Assembly: GCA_035448545.1 (NCBI GenBank)
Contig: DAOTJE010000019.1
Span: 21,432-85,431, forward strand
Direction: 5' to 3'
Length of the DNA: 64,000 nucleotides
Source of the DNA: Anaerobaca sp035448545
GTDB lineage: Bacteria; Planctomycetota; Phycisphaerae; Sedimentisphaerales; Anaerobacaceae
Within the stretch, counting starts at the first letter, position 1, and each line of letters begins with the position of its first letter. Shown piece after piece: positions 26,313-35,767 of the stretch. Made by a program: the position numbers and the translations under genes. Under the pieces are notes generated by a model. The model was not told the DNA's origin, did no database searches, and saw nothing but the letters and a program-made list of their open reading frames with translations.

Positions 26313-26391
26313 CCTCGTAGTGGTATCGGTCTGCCTCCCGGGGGCCGGCGCATCTTCGGGGCTCTTCGCAGCCTTCCATGAGTCGAGTGTT

Positions 26392-27252
26392 ATGAAGAAC
26401 AAGTGGGTCAAGACATCCAAGCGAATGATGTTCCTGTATTTCACGCTGGGTGGCTTGATCTTTCTGTTTTCGCCGGCGCGCTTGACGGGCAAGCTTCAGT
26501 TGGCCTATGCGAGGGTTTTCAGTTGGCCCCTGGCGACGGGTCGGCAGTTGGCGCTGGCCTCTCGGACGGCCCTGCCGACCGAGGCCAGCCGCCCGAGCGA
26601 CTACGCCCGAGCGATCGACGCCCATCGGCAATTGCAGGACAGGCTGGCCAGCCTGGAGGCTCAGCACCGCAAGTTGCAGAACCACCTGGCCAATCGCGAA
26701 GCCCAGTTGCAGGAAGCCCAGCGCAAGATCGACGAGTTGGCTCGCCTTCGGACGGTTCCGGAGTGGGGTCGTATGAGCTTTCAACCCGCCGGCATCATCT
26801 CCGTGAGCGGGCAGAGCCAGAGTGAGCTGATCGTGGACCGCGGACAGGAAGACGGGGTGGCTGTCGGGCAGTACGTACTGGGCGATCTGAGCGTGATCGG
26901 GGTCGTGTCGGACGTCTCTCCGCAGACAGCGCGGATCAAGCTGATCACCGATCCGACGTCGAGGATCCCGGTTCGTCTGGCCGAGCTGGACGCCGGCGGC
27001 GTGATGCAGGGCACGGGGACCGGAACCGCCGAGATCGCGAATGTTGACACCAAGCGAAAGGCCCCGCGGGCGGGCGAACGTGTGTATGCGGTAAAGACGC
27101 CCGGTTTTCCAGGCGTCCCGATCGTTGTGGCCGAGGTGGTCGATTCGCGTCGCGATCCGGACAACCCGATGCTGTGGACCATCCGGGTCAGGCCGGTCTG
27201 TGAGATCGCGAGTCTGACGGACGTGGCCATCATCATTTCCGACAGGCAATGA
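26392..27252 (+). CDS. mreC: Rod shape-determining protein MreC
   Basis: 286 residues from the ATG at 26392; the frame opens earlier, but the upstream part lacks MreC character. One N-terminal membrane helix (MMFLYFTLGGLIFLFSPARL) is followed by a coiled coil (RQLQDRLASLEAQHRKLQNH-type, about 80-125). The two small beta domains typical of MreC then follow, with GIISVSGQSQSELIVDRGQE and a DVSPQTARIKLITDPTSRIP block. It bridges MreB, MreD and PBP2 across the membrane. The ribosome binding site is weak. Confidence 0.9.
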   Translation: MKNKWVKTSKRMMFLYFTLGGLIFLFSPARLTGKLQLAYARVFSWPLATGRQLALASRTALPTEASRPSDYARAIDAHRQLQDRLASLEAQHRKLQNHLANREAQLQEAQRKIDELARLRTVPEWGRMSFQPAGIISVSGQSQSELIVDRGQEDGVAVGQYVLGDLSVIGVVSDVSPQTARIKLITDPTSRIPVRLAELDAGGVMQGTGTGTAEIANVDTKRKAPRAGERVYAVKTPGFPGVPIVVAEVVDSRRDPDNPMLWTIRVRPVCEIASLTDVAIIISDRQ

Positions 27253-27305
27253 TTCCCGACGCCCCCCAAACGAACCCGACGGCGGCCGGCGAGAGGTGCG
27301 AGTGA

Positions 27306-27833
27306 ATGCGTTGGCTTCGGTTTGCGGTTCTCGTTCTGGTGGCAGCCATTCTGCAAACAACCTTCGTGGATATGATCTGGATCCTCAACACCGACATCAA
27401 GCCGGACCTGCTGCTGGTCCTTCTGGTGTTCTTTGCGGTGCGATGTGAGCCAACCGACGCTGTAATCGCGTCGTTCGCCATCGGCTTTGCGGCCGATGTG
27501 GCCAACCCGGCCACAGGGTTCATGGGACCAAGGATCATCAGCTTCGGCGTGTTCGGGACCCTGTTGAATGACCTGCATAATGTGATCTCGATCCGGCGGC
27601 TCCCTCACCAGGCGGCAGCCATCTTCGTCATGGGGACCGTTACCGCGATTGCCAGCCATCTGCTGGCTTATCTGCGAGCCGAGCCGGCGGCGTTCAACAT
27701 CGCCCGGCAGTGTTTCTGGCAGCCGGCTCTATCGGCGATCATCGGGCCTTTTCTGTTCCTGCCTCTGGCCTGGCTGATGCACATGGACAGGTTGCGGCAC
27801 AGGCGTCAGACGCCCCTGGCGAGGATGAGATAG
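27306..27833 (+). CDS. mreD: Rod shape-determining membrane protein MreD
   Basis: A 175-residue hydrophobic protein with about five membrane helices. The beginning (VLVLVAAILQTTFVDMIWIL) and the KPDLLLVLLVFFAVRCEP motif are typical of MreD, as is FAIGFAADVANPATGFMGPR. It lies 53 bases after mreC and 34 bases before the PBP2 gene, as in classical mreBCD-mrdA operons. Confidence 0.9.
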   Translation: MRWLRFAVLVLVAAILQTTFVDMIWILNTDIKPDLLLVLLVFFAVRCEPTDAVIASFAIGFAADVANPATGFMGPRIISFGVFGTLLNDLHNVISIRRLPHQAAAIFVMGTVTAIASHLLAYLRAEPAAFNIARQCFWQPALSAIIGPFLFLPLAWLMHMDRLRHRRQTPLARMR

Positions 27834-27867
27834 AGCCGCAGCCAACTTGCCGTAAGCGAGTGGGGTA

Positions 27868-30075
27868 ATGTCCGCACGACAAGACTACCAACCGTTTGGC
27901 GTGTCGAATCAAGTCGGCATGTACGACAAACGGGTCAAAGTATTCATCGCCGTCAGCCTGTGTCTGCTGCTGATCGGCGTGTTGCGCCTGGCACAGATGC
28001 AGTTGCTCGCCAGCTCGTCGCTTCAGGATGAGATCGCCGCCCTGAAGTTGCAGCGCGGCAGGTCTCGCCAGCTCAACACTCTCCGCGGCCAAATCCTCGA
28101 CCGGCACGGCAACGTCCTGGCCACCGACAGTCCTCAATTCCAGATTGCCATCGACTATCGCCTGACCCGCTTCTGGGATGACCGCGTCGTCGAGGCCATG
28201 CGTCTGCTCGCCCGAGAGAAGGCGGTGAACCCATCGCTGTATGACCTCGAGGAGGAGATCGAGACGAGGCGGAGCGATCTGCGGCGGATCATTCACGATT
28301 GCAGCGCCTTCGGCGCCAGCGCCGCTTCCATTGAGGATCGGATCCGAAACATCAACGACGAGAGGTGGAATCTGCGGGCCTTCATCGCCTGGTACCGCAA
28401 CAGTCCCGACCCCAACCTGATCGCCCGCTACGAGGGGCGGGTCAACAGCATTCCTCCTGCCGAGGCTCAGGCCGACTTCGAACGGCGTTTCCCGGACCGT
28501 GCCGAGCGGCTCAAACGAATCGCCCGCATCGACGACCTCGCCGGCCTGTACGGCAGCGAACCTCTGCTCGATCTGACGAGCGACGACGACGTCTTTGCCG
28601 CCCAGATCGAGTTCATGGACATCAACGACGTAAGCGTGATCCCCAAAGGCCAGCGGCAGTACCCCTATGGCTCCGTCGCCGCCCAGACCATCGGCTGGGT
28701 CGGCCCGGCCACCCAGGACGACGACAAGGAGTTGTTCAAGCATGACCGCTTGGCAAGATACCTCGAAGGCGAAGTCTGCGGGAAACCGCCCGGCGTCGAA
28801 TACGTCTGCGAGGCCATCCTGCGAGGCCGGCGAGGAGAACTGGTCTACGACATCGACCGCAAGCTCATCCGCCAAAGCGAGACCGTTTTCGGCCGGGATG
28901 TCCAGTTAACCCTCGACATCGAGCTTCAGCAACGCATCGAGAACTACCTTACCGACCGCGCGCTCAATCCCAACTACTTCGCCCCCTCAGCGGTCGTGGT
29001 GCTCGAGATCCGCTCCGGCGACATCCTGGCTTTGGTCTCGACGCCCACATACGATCTCAATCGCGTCCGTTATGACTACGGCAAACTGGTCAGTGACCCG
29101 AACCAGCCGCTGTGGAACCGGGCGATCAGCCAGCAGTATCCGCCCGGTTCTTCCGTCAAGCCCATCATCATGGTCGCCGGACTGGAATCGAATGCCATCA
29201 CTGCCGACGAGGTTATCCACTGCCCCTCGGCACCGGCACCGCAGGGCTGGCCCAACTGCTACATCTACAAGGAGTATCGCGTCGGGCATGATGCTCGCTG
29301 GGTAAACAACGGCCGCAATGCCATCAAAGGCAGCTGCAACATCTATTTCTCACGCCTGGCCGATCGGATCGAACCGGAGGTACTCCAGCGGTGGCTCTAT
29401 CAGTTCGGCTACGGACACGAAGTGCCCCTGAATTACCCGCCTGTGGACTCAAACGAGATCAGGCCGCGTCAGTTGATCCAGGCCCAGGGCCAGATCAGCA
29501 GCGAGCGGATACCGGAAGGAACCCGCATCCGCTCGTTCGCAGAAATCCCTCCTTTGAGCAAGGGCAATCGAAGACTGTTCGGCATCGGGCAGGGCAATCT
29601 CTGGGCCAGTCCGCTTCAGGTGGCCAACTCTTTCGCCACGCTCGCCCGTGGCGGCCGCGCTCGCCCGGCGCGCCTCTTTCTGCAACCCGAGACACCAGGA
29701 CGGCTCGAAGAAACCGTGGATCTCAACATCTCTCCCGCGACGCTTCAGGTGATCTACGACGGCATGGACGCCGTCGTCAACGAGACTGGAGGCAGCGCCC
29801 ATAACGCCTTCCGACCGAGTGGTTTGGCTGCGCAAGGCGTGAAGGTTCTCGGCAAGACCGGGTCGACGGAACGGCCTTATCATGCGTGGTTCGCCGGCTT
29901 CGCCCAGGATGATGAAGGGGCCAAGGTCGCGATTGCCGTTCTCATCGAAGGGGGCCAGCATGGATCGAGCGATGCAGCCCCCGTCGCACGGGACGTCATC
30001 CAGTTCTGTGTCGACGCTGGTTACGTCGGGAAACCTTCGGACGTAACGATCCCGACGCGGGCCGCCGGCCGTTAG
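27868..30075 (+). CDS. mrdA: Penicillin-binding protein 2 (elongation transpeptidase)
   Basis: The 735-residue class B PBP has an N-terminal membrane helix (VFIAVSLCLLLIGVLRLAQM) and a dimerisation region with RGQILDRHGNVLATDSPQF. The transpeptidase motifs are SSVK (S428 to K431 in YPPGSSVKPIIM), GSCNIYFSRL for the SxN box, and KTGS (K663). The region between the membrane helix and catalytic domain is long, with an acidic helical insert near residues 110-240, which makes the protein larger than the usual 600-650 residues. It cross-links lateral peptidoglycan with RodA and MreCD. Its stop overlaps that of the minus-strand glycosyltransferase by four bases. Confidence 0.93.
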   Translation: MSARQDYQPFGVSNQVGMYDKRVKVFIAVSLCLLLIGVLRLAQMQLLASSSLQDEIAALKLQRGRSRQLNTLRGQILDRHGNVLATDSPQFQIAIDYRLTRFWDDRVVEAMRLLAREKAVNPSLYDLEEEIETRRSDLRRIIHDCSAFGASAASIEDRIRNINDERWNLRAFIAWYRNSPDPNLIARYEGRVNSIPPAEAQADFERRFPDRAERLKRIARIDDLAGLYGSEPLLDLTSDDDVFAAQIEFMDINDVSVIPKGQRQYPYGSVAAQTIGWVGPATQDDDKELFKHDRLARYLEGEVCGKPPGVEYVCEAILRGRRGELVYDIDRKLIRQSETVFGRDVQLTLDIELQQRIENYLTDRALNPNYFAPSAVVVLEIRSGDILALVSTPTYDLNRVRYDYGKLVSDPNQPLWNRAISQQYPPGSSVKPIIMVAGLESNAITADEVIHCPSAPAPQGWPNCYIYKEYRVGHDARWVNNGRNAIKGSCNIYFSRLADRIEPEVLQRWLYQFGYGHEVPLNYPPVDSNEIRPRQLIQAQGQISSERIPEGTRIRSFAEIPPLSKGNRRLFGIGQGNLWASPLQVANSFATLARGGRARPARLFLQPETPGRLEETVDLNISPATLQVIYDGMDAVVNETGGSAHNAFRPSGLAAQGVKVLGKTGSTERPYHAWFAGFAQDDEGAKVAIAVLIEGGQHGSSDAAPVARDVIQFCVDAGYVGKPSDVTIPTRAAGR

Positions 30076-31196
30076 CAGCCGGACGGTACGGGCCCTGTTG
30101 CGCATCGCATCCGAGCACATGCCGGCGCAATGCTTACCGGGCAGCCCAAACGTCCCAACACTCCTTCCAGCACGTCGAAGAACCCCTCGTTGTCGGGCCA
30201 GAGAATGCGGTCGTCCTGCGGAATCGGCTCATCCAGCCGGCCCAGGAAACGACCCAGCGTCGCCTCGTCCAGCCGCCCGGCCGACTGGCCCAGGCCGAGC
30301 TGGCCGACGTAATGGGCGTTAATCGTCTGCTCGTACTGCCCCGGTAAAGGCAGGATGAACATCTTCTTCCTCAGGTGCATGCACTCGCTGATCAGCGACA
30401 GCCCCGCCGAGGCAACCACGCCCCGCGCCGACGCGAGGTCTTCGAGGAAACCCGCAGTGGACGCCTGCTTGAACACACAGTTGCCGACCCTGGTCTCCTT
30501 GTCGAAACCGTAGATATAGAACAACTGGCGAGGAAACTGCTTCAGTACGGCCCGAAGACGCGCCTCCTCGGTCCCGGTCGTCCAGTAGACGATCACATGC
30601 CCGGCGTCGGAAGGGGTCAGTTCCATCACCGCCGGGCGGACGATCGGCGGCGCCAGGACCGCCCGGTCCGTCTTCAGCGGAGCTTTGAAGAAGTTGGGCA
30701 CCACATACGTGGCCGCCCGGATACCAACGCACCGTGTCACAGCCGTGGCACTGGCCCGCGACAGAATGTGCCGCCAGCGATGCTGCAGCCGGCAGACGGT
30801 CAGGATGTGTTCGTTGTCCAGGCTGATGAACGGAACACCATGGCGCCAAGCCCACCAGCCGGTGAACGGTTCAAAATCCGTCACCACCAGATCGGGATCG
30901 AACGGTTCATAAACGTGTTTGAACAACCGTTGATTGCCGCTGTGGGACTGCATGGACGCCAGCAGGTTTCGCAGGAAAGTCCGTGGCGCATCGATGCGTC
31001 CGCGGCGGTAGGTGAAAGACAGGCCGAAGATCTCGCGGACCCGCTCGCCGTAAATCGACCGCAGATAGAGCAAGGCCTTGTGTGAGGCCACAAACATCAC
31101 GTCGTGGCCCGCGTCCAGAAACCGCTGGCCGATCAAGTGTGCCCGGCTGCTGTGGCCGAACCCCTCTCCCGCCACCGCATAGATGATCCTGGCCAT
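30072..31196 (-). CDS. Glycosyltransferase of the MJ1255/VC2487 type (GT-B fold)
   Basis: The 374-residue protein starts MARIIYAVAGEGFGHSSRAH, the GxGxGH-type opening of GT28/GT1-like enzymes of the MJ1255/VC2487 family. The second Rossmann half has HVIVYWTTGTEEARLRAVLK, and then a nucleotide-sugar site in ARGVVASAGLSLISECMHLR with ILPLPGQYEQTINAHYVGQL. The architecture recalls MurG and diacylglycerol glucosyltransferases, but it is not MurG. The acceptor is unknown; a cell-envelope polymer or lipid is likely given the neighbours. It lies between PBP2 and ftsI and converges on PBP2. Confidence 0.75.
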   Translation of the reverse strand: MARIIYAVAGEGFGHSSRAHLIGQRFLDAGHDVMFVASHKALLYLRSIYGERVREIFGLSFTYRRGRIDAPRTFLRNLLASMQSHSGNQRLFKHVYEPFDPDLVVTDFEPFTGWWAWRHGVPFISLDNEHILTVCRLQHRWRHILSRASATAVTRCVGIRAATYVVPNFFKAPLKTDRAVLAPPIVRPAVMELTPSDAGHVIVYWTTGTEEARLRAVLKQFPRQLFYIYGFDKETRVGNCVFKQASTAGFLEDLASARGVVASAGLSLISECMHLRKKMFILPLPGQYEQTINAHYVGQLGLGQSAGRLDEATLGRFLGRLDEPIPQDDRILWPDNEGFFDVLEGVLGRLGCPVSIAPACARMRCATGPVPSGC

Positions 31197-31393
31197 CCCT
31201 CGATGTGCTCCTGTCTGTCAACGGTCGCCCCGACCCCGTGCCGGAGATCCCGAACCGCCGACACTCAGTGTACCACAACTACGCTCCGATACCAGTCCGA
31301 CGGCTCCGAAATGTCAGAGGCAACGACAACAGACATCGGCCAAGGCTGCTGAACACAGGCCGTCGAATCGCTGCGGCGGCATCGACCCAAAAC

Positions 31394-33193
31394 TCAGCGG
31401 GCGATGGCAACCGTCTCGGCGGGGGTTGGCTTCGGGGGTCCTTCGAGGTAATTCAGGGTGCGTTCGATAATGGCACCGGCGACGGGGGCCGCGATGGTGC
31501 CGCCGGTATAGCCTTTACGGAGGGCATAGTTGGGCCGCCGGAACGAAACCAATACGACGATTCGCGGGTCCTCGGCCGGCGCGCCACCCATGAAGGAGGC
31601 CACATAGGCGCGCTCCTCGTAGCCCCGGCCGTCTTTCTTCGCCAACTGCGCAGTGCCCGTCTTGCCGAATACCTGCCATCTCTCGAGCTGGGCCTTCTTA
31701 CCCGTCCCATCGTTGACCACGGCGGTCATGGCATCCTGGACGATCCACTTGGCGACCTCGGGCTTGATGATATACCCGACGCGCAGTGCCGGAGGCCGGA
31801 TGTCAACCACCGAGCCATCGGGCTTGACCACGGCTTTGACCACATGCAGGCGGATCAGACGACCTCCGTTGGCAAGCATACACAGGGCCCGCACGAGCTG
31901 GATGGCGGTAACCGAGATCTCCTGCCCGAACGGAATGCGGGTCACGCTGTAGCCGGTCCACTCCGACGGCGGTCGCAGCAAACCCTCCGCTTCACCCGGC
32001 AGGTCGATGCCCACTTTCTTGCCGAATCCGAACAGAGTCAGACCTTCGTAGAGACGCTCGGCGCCGACTCGTTGGCCGACCTTGGCCATCCCGATGTTGC
32101 TGGAATGTTGGATGATTTCGCGAAGGGTCAGATCCCCGAAGCCCTGGCGGTATTCGCCGATGCGACCGAAGCCCCGGCCGGAGTAGTGGCCGTTCTCGCA
32201 GAAGAACGTCTCATGCGTGTTGACCACTCCGGTGTCGAGGGCGATCGCGGCAGCAAAAGGTTTGATGATACTGCCCGGCTCGTACTGATCGGTCAGGACC
32301 CGATTGAGGAAGTGGTTTGGATCGGTACGATTGAAGTCCTCCGGATCGAAATCCGGCAGCGAGACCATCGCCAGAATCGCCCCGGAACGCGGGTCGGCCA
32401 CCACCGCCAGAGCCGCCTGGGCTTCAAACGCCTTGTACTGCTTGAGCAGTTCGTCCCGGACGAACTGCTGGATCGTCGTGTCAATGGTCAGGATGAGACC
32501 GTCGCCGTTGGTGGGCATGCCGTTGTCGCCGCTCTTCTGCTCGACGCAAAACGACAGCGGACGCCGGTGCACATCGACGAAGAAGACATGCCGGGCCCCC
32601 TCCCCACGCAACTCCCGATCGAATTCGTATTCGATGCCGCCGAGCCCCCGATTGTCCGCACTGGTGTAGCCCACCACGTGGCAGGCCAGCCGGCCCATCG
32701 GGTAGTGCCGCTGCCAGCGGTACTCGACACCGACCCCCTCAATGGCTCGGGCGGACTCCGCCCGGTCTGCTTCGACCCCCACGGCGATCGGCGCATAGCG
32801 GGATGAGGCCCGATCAGTGATCATCTTGCAGATCTCATGGGCAGGCAGATCAAGAACCGAGGCCAGATCGTTGGCGGTCTCTTTGGGGTCCTTGATGATT
32901 CTCGGATCCGCGAAGACGGTGCGAATCTGATTGCTGGCCGCCAGCACACGTCCGCGGCAATCCAGGATCGCGCCGCGCTGAGGTTCCAGGGGCAGATACG
33001 CACATTGCTGTCGCAGACTCAACTGAGTGTAGTGGTCGGCCAACGCATACTGGAGATGGTAGCAGCGCCAGCCCAAGCCCAGAAACGCACCGACAATCAG
33101 AAAGCCAAACACACTGATGGCAATCCGCTCCCGTCGTGCATCGGCATCCTCGGGTGTGGCCAAAATCCGGTTGGTTGTCCCTGTGCTTCCCAT
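31394..33193 (-). CDS. ftsI: Peptidoglycan D,D-transpeptidase FtsI (PBP3)
   Basis: A 599-residue class B PBP with an N-terminal membrane helix (IAISVFGFLIVGAFLGLGWR) and a pedestal with RGAILDCRGRVLAASN. The transpeptidase motifs are SIIK (S308 to K311 in YEPGSIIKPF), SSN (364-366) and KTGTAQ (K511). It cross-links septal peptidoglycan with FtsW. It closes the first dcw block (mraZ, 66-residue protein, rsmH, LysM protein, ftsL-like, ftsI). After it comes a gap and an unrelated glycosyltransferase instead of the usual murE. Confidence 0.95.
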   Translation of the reverse strand: MGSTGTTNRILATPEDADARRERIAISVFGFLIVGAFLGLGWRCYHLQYALADHYTQLSLRQQCAYLPLEPQRGAILDCRGRVLAASNQIRTVFADPRIIKDPKETANDLASVLDLPAHEICKMITDRASSRYAPIAVGVEADRAESARAIEGVGVEYRWQRHYPMGRLACHVVGYTSADNRGLGGIEYEFDRELRGEGARHVFFVDVHRRPLSFCVEQKSGDNGMPTNGDGLILTIDTTIQQFVRDELLKQYKAFEAQAALAVVADPRSGAILAMVSLPDFDPEDFNRTDPNHFLNRVLTDQYEPGSIIKPFAAAIALDTGVVNTHETFFCENGHYSGRGFGRIGEYRQGFGDLTLREIIQHSSNIGMAKVGQRVGAERLYEGLTLFGFGKKVGIDLPGEAEGLLRPPSEWTGYSVTRIPFGQEISVTAIQLVRALCMLANGGRLIRLHVVKAVVKPDGSVVDIRPPALRVGYIIKPEVAKWIVQDAMTAVVNDGTGKKAQLERWQVFGKTGTAQLAKKDGRGYEERAYVASFMGGAPAEDPRIVVLVSFRRPNYALRKGYTGGTIAAPVAGAIIERTLNYLEGPPKPTPAETVAIAR

Positions 33194-33252
33194 CCCGTGT
33201 AACCTACTGCGCCGCCTCTGGCGTTTTCATGGGTCCTGCCGGTCCTATCCCC

Positions 33253-33492
33253 CTATTGTCCCAGCCGTTGGGACACGGACGCAGGATTCGTCAGAACTTC
33301 GACTTGAAGCTGCTTGCGCCACAATTCCTGCTGAAGCCGGCGCTGTTCGGTGGTACACATCCGCAGCGTATAGAACGCCCGGCGGTTGGCACCGCGCATA
33401 TAGACCGCCAGGATCAGCGTCGCCGCGAAAAAGAAGATGACCAGTGCGAAACACAGTCGAGAAGCCATATGTCGCTGCCGTCGCGGCCGCAA
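33253..33492 (-). CDS. FtsL-like bitopic division protein
   Basis: A 79-residue protein with an Arg-rich start (MRPRRQRHMASR), one membrane helix (LCFALVIFFFAATLILAVYM) and a short coiled-coil tail (CTTEQRRLQQELWRKQLQVE), the classic FtsL/DivIC layout. Position directly before ftsI supports FtsL. The start is a TTG at 33492, or the ATG at 33468, which would shorten it to 71 residues. Sequence similarity to FtsL is low, as is normal, so the call rests on layout and context. Confidence 0.65.
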   Translation of the reverse strand: MRPRRQRHMASRLCFALVIFFFAATLILAVYMRGANRRAFYTLRMCTTEQRRLQQELWRKQLQVEVLTNPASVSQRLGQ

Positions 33493-33529
33493 TTCCCGAG
33501 TCTTCCGGAGGATTCTCCGCCTCCCGCAA

Positions 33530-34558
33530 TCACTTGGCGGGAAGTCTCAGCTTCATCCCGACCACCAGGACAGCATCCTTGCTCTTGAGGGTATCCGCAT
33601 TGAGCTTGACGATTTCCTCCCATCGCGCGCCAATACCAAGCTGGGTGGCGGCAATCTTCCACAGGCTGTCACCGTCCTGTACGACGTAGAACGGCCCCTC
33701 CGGCTTGCTGCTGGCCTCCTTAACCTGGGCCACATTCCTCTTGCCGATCTGCTCGACCTTCTCGAACAGAGCCTCGGACAACTTGCCGTCGGCGGGCTTG
33801 CCGACTTCGGGCTTGGCGGCTGGCAGAGGTGGAATGACCAGGGTCTGCCCGACGAAAATCTCGTCAGGCGTCTTAAGGGTCGCACGATTGGCCTCGAAGA
33901 TCCGCTGGATATTGACCAATCGATTGCCTTCTTCAGGACCATAGACCCTCTTGGCCACCGTGGCCAGGACATCGCCGTCCTGGACCACATAGGTCTTGGC
34001 GGGTGCCCCGCCCGCCGGCTTCGGCGTCGGCGTACCGGAAGGAGTAGCCGGAGTCGGCGGTGCCGTGGCCACCTCGACCGGCGTGGTCTGGCTCGGTTCG
34101 GCCTGGACGGTCTGCGGCTGGGACGACTCGATCGCCGGGACCGGCTCCGTCGCAACCTCCCGGGTCGGCACCGTATCAATCAGATTTCTGACCACGTCCT
34201 GAATCTTGCCTGACATGCCTTCCACCAGATCGTCCAGCGTGTAGATGCGGCGGACTCCCTCCGCATCGGCGGTCGGCGCACTGCTGGTCGGCTTCCCATG
34301 CGATTCCGGTTCGACGGCCGGTTCCGCAACCGCGACCAGATCCTCGCCCTCTTGTCCGATGAGGTCCTGCCAATTGAGCCGCTCCTGTACGCCGCCGGCG
34401 ACGCCCGCGACGTCGAGGTTCTCGTGCTGCGTGGTCATCATCTGGGTCGCCTCAGCCTTGGAACGATCACCGAAGTTGGGCAGGCCGTTGATGATGAAGG
34501 CGATGACAAAGATGAACACCAGTCCCAAGAGCAAGCCGATCTTCGCATCTGACGTCAT
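33530..34558 (-). CDS. Membrane-anchored double-LysM protein within the dcw cluster
   Basis: The ATG at 34558 follows GGAG by nine bases, giving 342 residues. An N-terminal membrane helix (IGLLLGLVFIFVIAFIINGL) is followed by a linker rich in Pro, Thr, Val and Glu (about 80-200). Two LysM domains follow: KTYVVQDGDVLATVAKRVYG to FVGQTLVIPP, and PFYVVQDGDSLWKIAATQLG to VVGMKLRLP. LysM binds the glycan backbone of peptidoglycan, so the protein ties the membrane to the wall. Its place between rsmH and ftsL is not standard and suggests a role in division. Confidence 0.85.
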   Translation of the reverse strand: MTSDAKIGLLLGLVFIFVIAFIINGLPNFGDRSKAEATQMMTTQHENLDVAGVAGGVQERLNWQDLIGQEGEDLVAVAEPAVEPESHGKPTSSAPTADAEGVRRIYTLDDLVEGMSGKIQDVVRNLIDTVPTREVATEPVPAIESSQPQTVQAEPSQTTPVEVATAPPTPATPSGTPTPKPAGGAPAKTYVVQDGDVLATVAKRVYGPEEGNRLVNIQRIFEANRATLKTPDEIFVGQTLVIPPLPAAKPEVGKPADGKLSEALFEKVEQIGKRNVAQVKEASSKPEGPFYVVQDGDSLWKIAATQLGIGARWEEIVKLNADTLKSKDAVLVVGMKLRLPAK

Positions 34559-34613
34559 GGTAGCACTCCGTTTCTCTTCTTCCACTGAACGCGTGGGCAG
34601 GACGCCCACTCTG

Positions 34614-35522
34614 TTAGTTTCTCTGCGCGATCCTGAGCTTGGCGCTTCGGGCGCGCCGGTTTTCTGCGATTTCCTTCGGGTCTGCGACAATGGGCTTCCG
34701 GGTCAATAGCCGATACACGCCCTCTTGCTGGTTGCGTTTGAAATCCCATTTGACGCGTCCGTCTTCAAGGCTGTGGAAGCTGATAACGGCCAGATATCCG
34801 CCGGTCCTCAACAGCTTCGGAGCCGTCGCGAGCAGGCGATCCAGGTTCTCCAACTCGCGGTTGACGGCGATCCGCAGCGCCTGAAACGTCCGTGTGGCCG
34901 GATGCTTCCGCGGCCGATGCTTTCCCCCAGGTGTTCTCAAGGCGCTGCAAACGATTTCCACCAGCTGACCCGTCGTGGTGATCCGCTCTTGTTGCCGTCG
35001 CCGAACGATGTACCTGGCAATCCGTCGAGAAGCCCGGTCCTGCCCGTATTCAAAGATCAGATCGGCCAGAGACTTCTCATCGTATCCATTCACTATATCG
35101 GCCGCTGTCGTCGTTAAGCTTTTGTCAATTCTCATATCCAGCGGCATATCCTCCGTCCGAAAGCTCAATCCCATCTCCGCGTCGGCAAGCTGCGCTGAGT
35201 TGAAACCCAAATCCGCCAGGATGAAATCCACTTTTTCAATGCCCAATTCGCCCAGACGCTCAGCCAGGCAGGCGAAATTGGATTTGACCAGGATCACCCT
35301 GCAGGTCAGCGACGCCAGTCGCTCTCGGGCCCTCTCCAGCGACGGCGGATCGATGTCCAGGCCCACCAGAATCCCCTCCGGACCCAGACTCCTGCCGAAC
35401 AGAAGACTATGACCTCCGTGTCCAACGGTCGCGTCGACCATCACCCCATCCTGCGGTAAGTCTATCTGTTCGGCCAGAGCTTTCGAAAGAACCGGAACGT
35501 GTTCCACATCCGAGCGATCCAC
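34614..35522 (-). CDS. rsmH: 16S rRNA (cytosine1402-N4)-methyltransferase
   Basis: The 302-residue protein starts at a GTG at 35522. It has the RsmH/MraW pattern: HVPVLSKALAEQIDL, VDATVGHGGHSLL (S-adenosylmethionine motif I), GLDIDP, ILADLGFNSAQLADAEMGLS, MDMRID-like PLDMRIDKSL, and the C-terminal AVISFHSLEDGRVKWDFK. It modifies C1402 in the 30S P-site. In most bacteria it follows mraZ directly; here a 66-residue gene lies between them. Confidence 0.95.
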   Translation of the reverse strand: MDRSDVEHVPVLSKALAEQIDLPQDGVMVDATVGHGGHSLLFGRSLGPEGILVGLDIDPPSLERARERLASLTCRVILVKSNFACLAERLGELGIEKVDFILADLGFNSAQLADAEMGLSFRTEDMPLDMRIDKSLTTTAADIVNGYDEKSLADLIFEYGQDRASRRIARYIVRRRQQERITTTGQLVEIVCSALRTPGGKHRPRKHPATRTFQALRIAVNRELENLDRLLATAPKLLRTGGYLAVISFHSLEDGRVKWDFKRNQQEGVYRLLTRKPIVADPKEIAENRRARSAKLRIAQRN

Positions 35523-35540
35523 CCCTGTCCTGCACGCCTC

Positions 35541-35741
35541 TCAGCCGACCGACACCGGCGCACAGCGCCTCTTGAGCTTCTGAACATGGGGTGAGAATTC
35601 AATGGCGGAAAAAAGCCCTCCCTGGCTCCTGAGCCGTTCCAGGCGGTCGGTCAGCACCGACAGCGACAGATGGGTCTGCTCGTCGATGGGCCTCTGGCCG
35701 GCCAATGTCCTGGCCACTACTTGGCAATGGCTTCCGTTCAT
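35541..35741 (-). CDS. 66-residue protein between mraZ and rsmH
   Basis: The ATG at 35741 has AGGAGG ten bases upstream, and codon use is like that of the neighbours. The gene fits tightly, 26 bases after mraZ and 18 before rsmH. The product (MNGSHCQVVARTLAGQRPID, then HLSLSVLTDRLERLRSQGGL and a basic end) is soluble, with a likely helix in the middle. It matches no family I recognise. The position suggests a small division-linked protein. Confidence 0.6.
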   Translation of the reverse strand: MNGSHCQVVARTLAGQRPIDEQTHLSLSVLTDRLERLRSQGGLFSAIEFSPHVQKLKRRCAPVSVG

Positions 35742-35767
35742 CCGTGTCTATTGCCTCCTGTGCAGCA

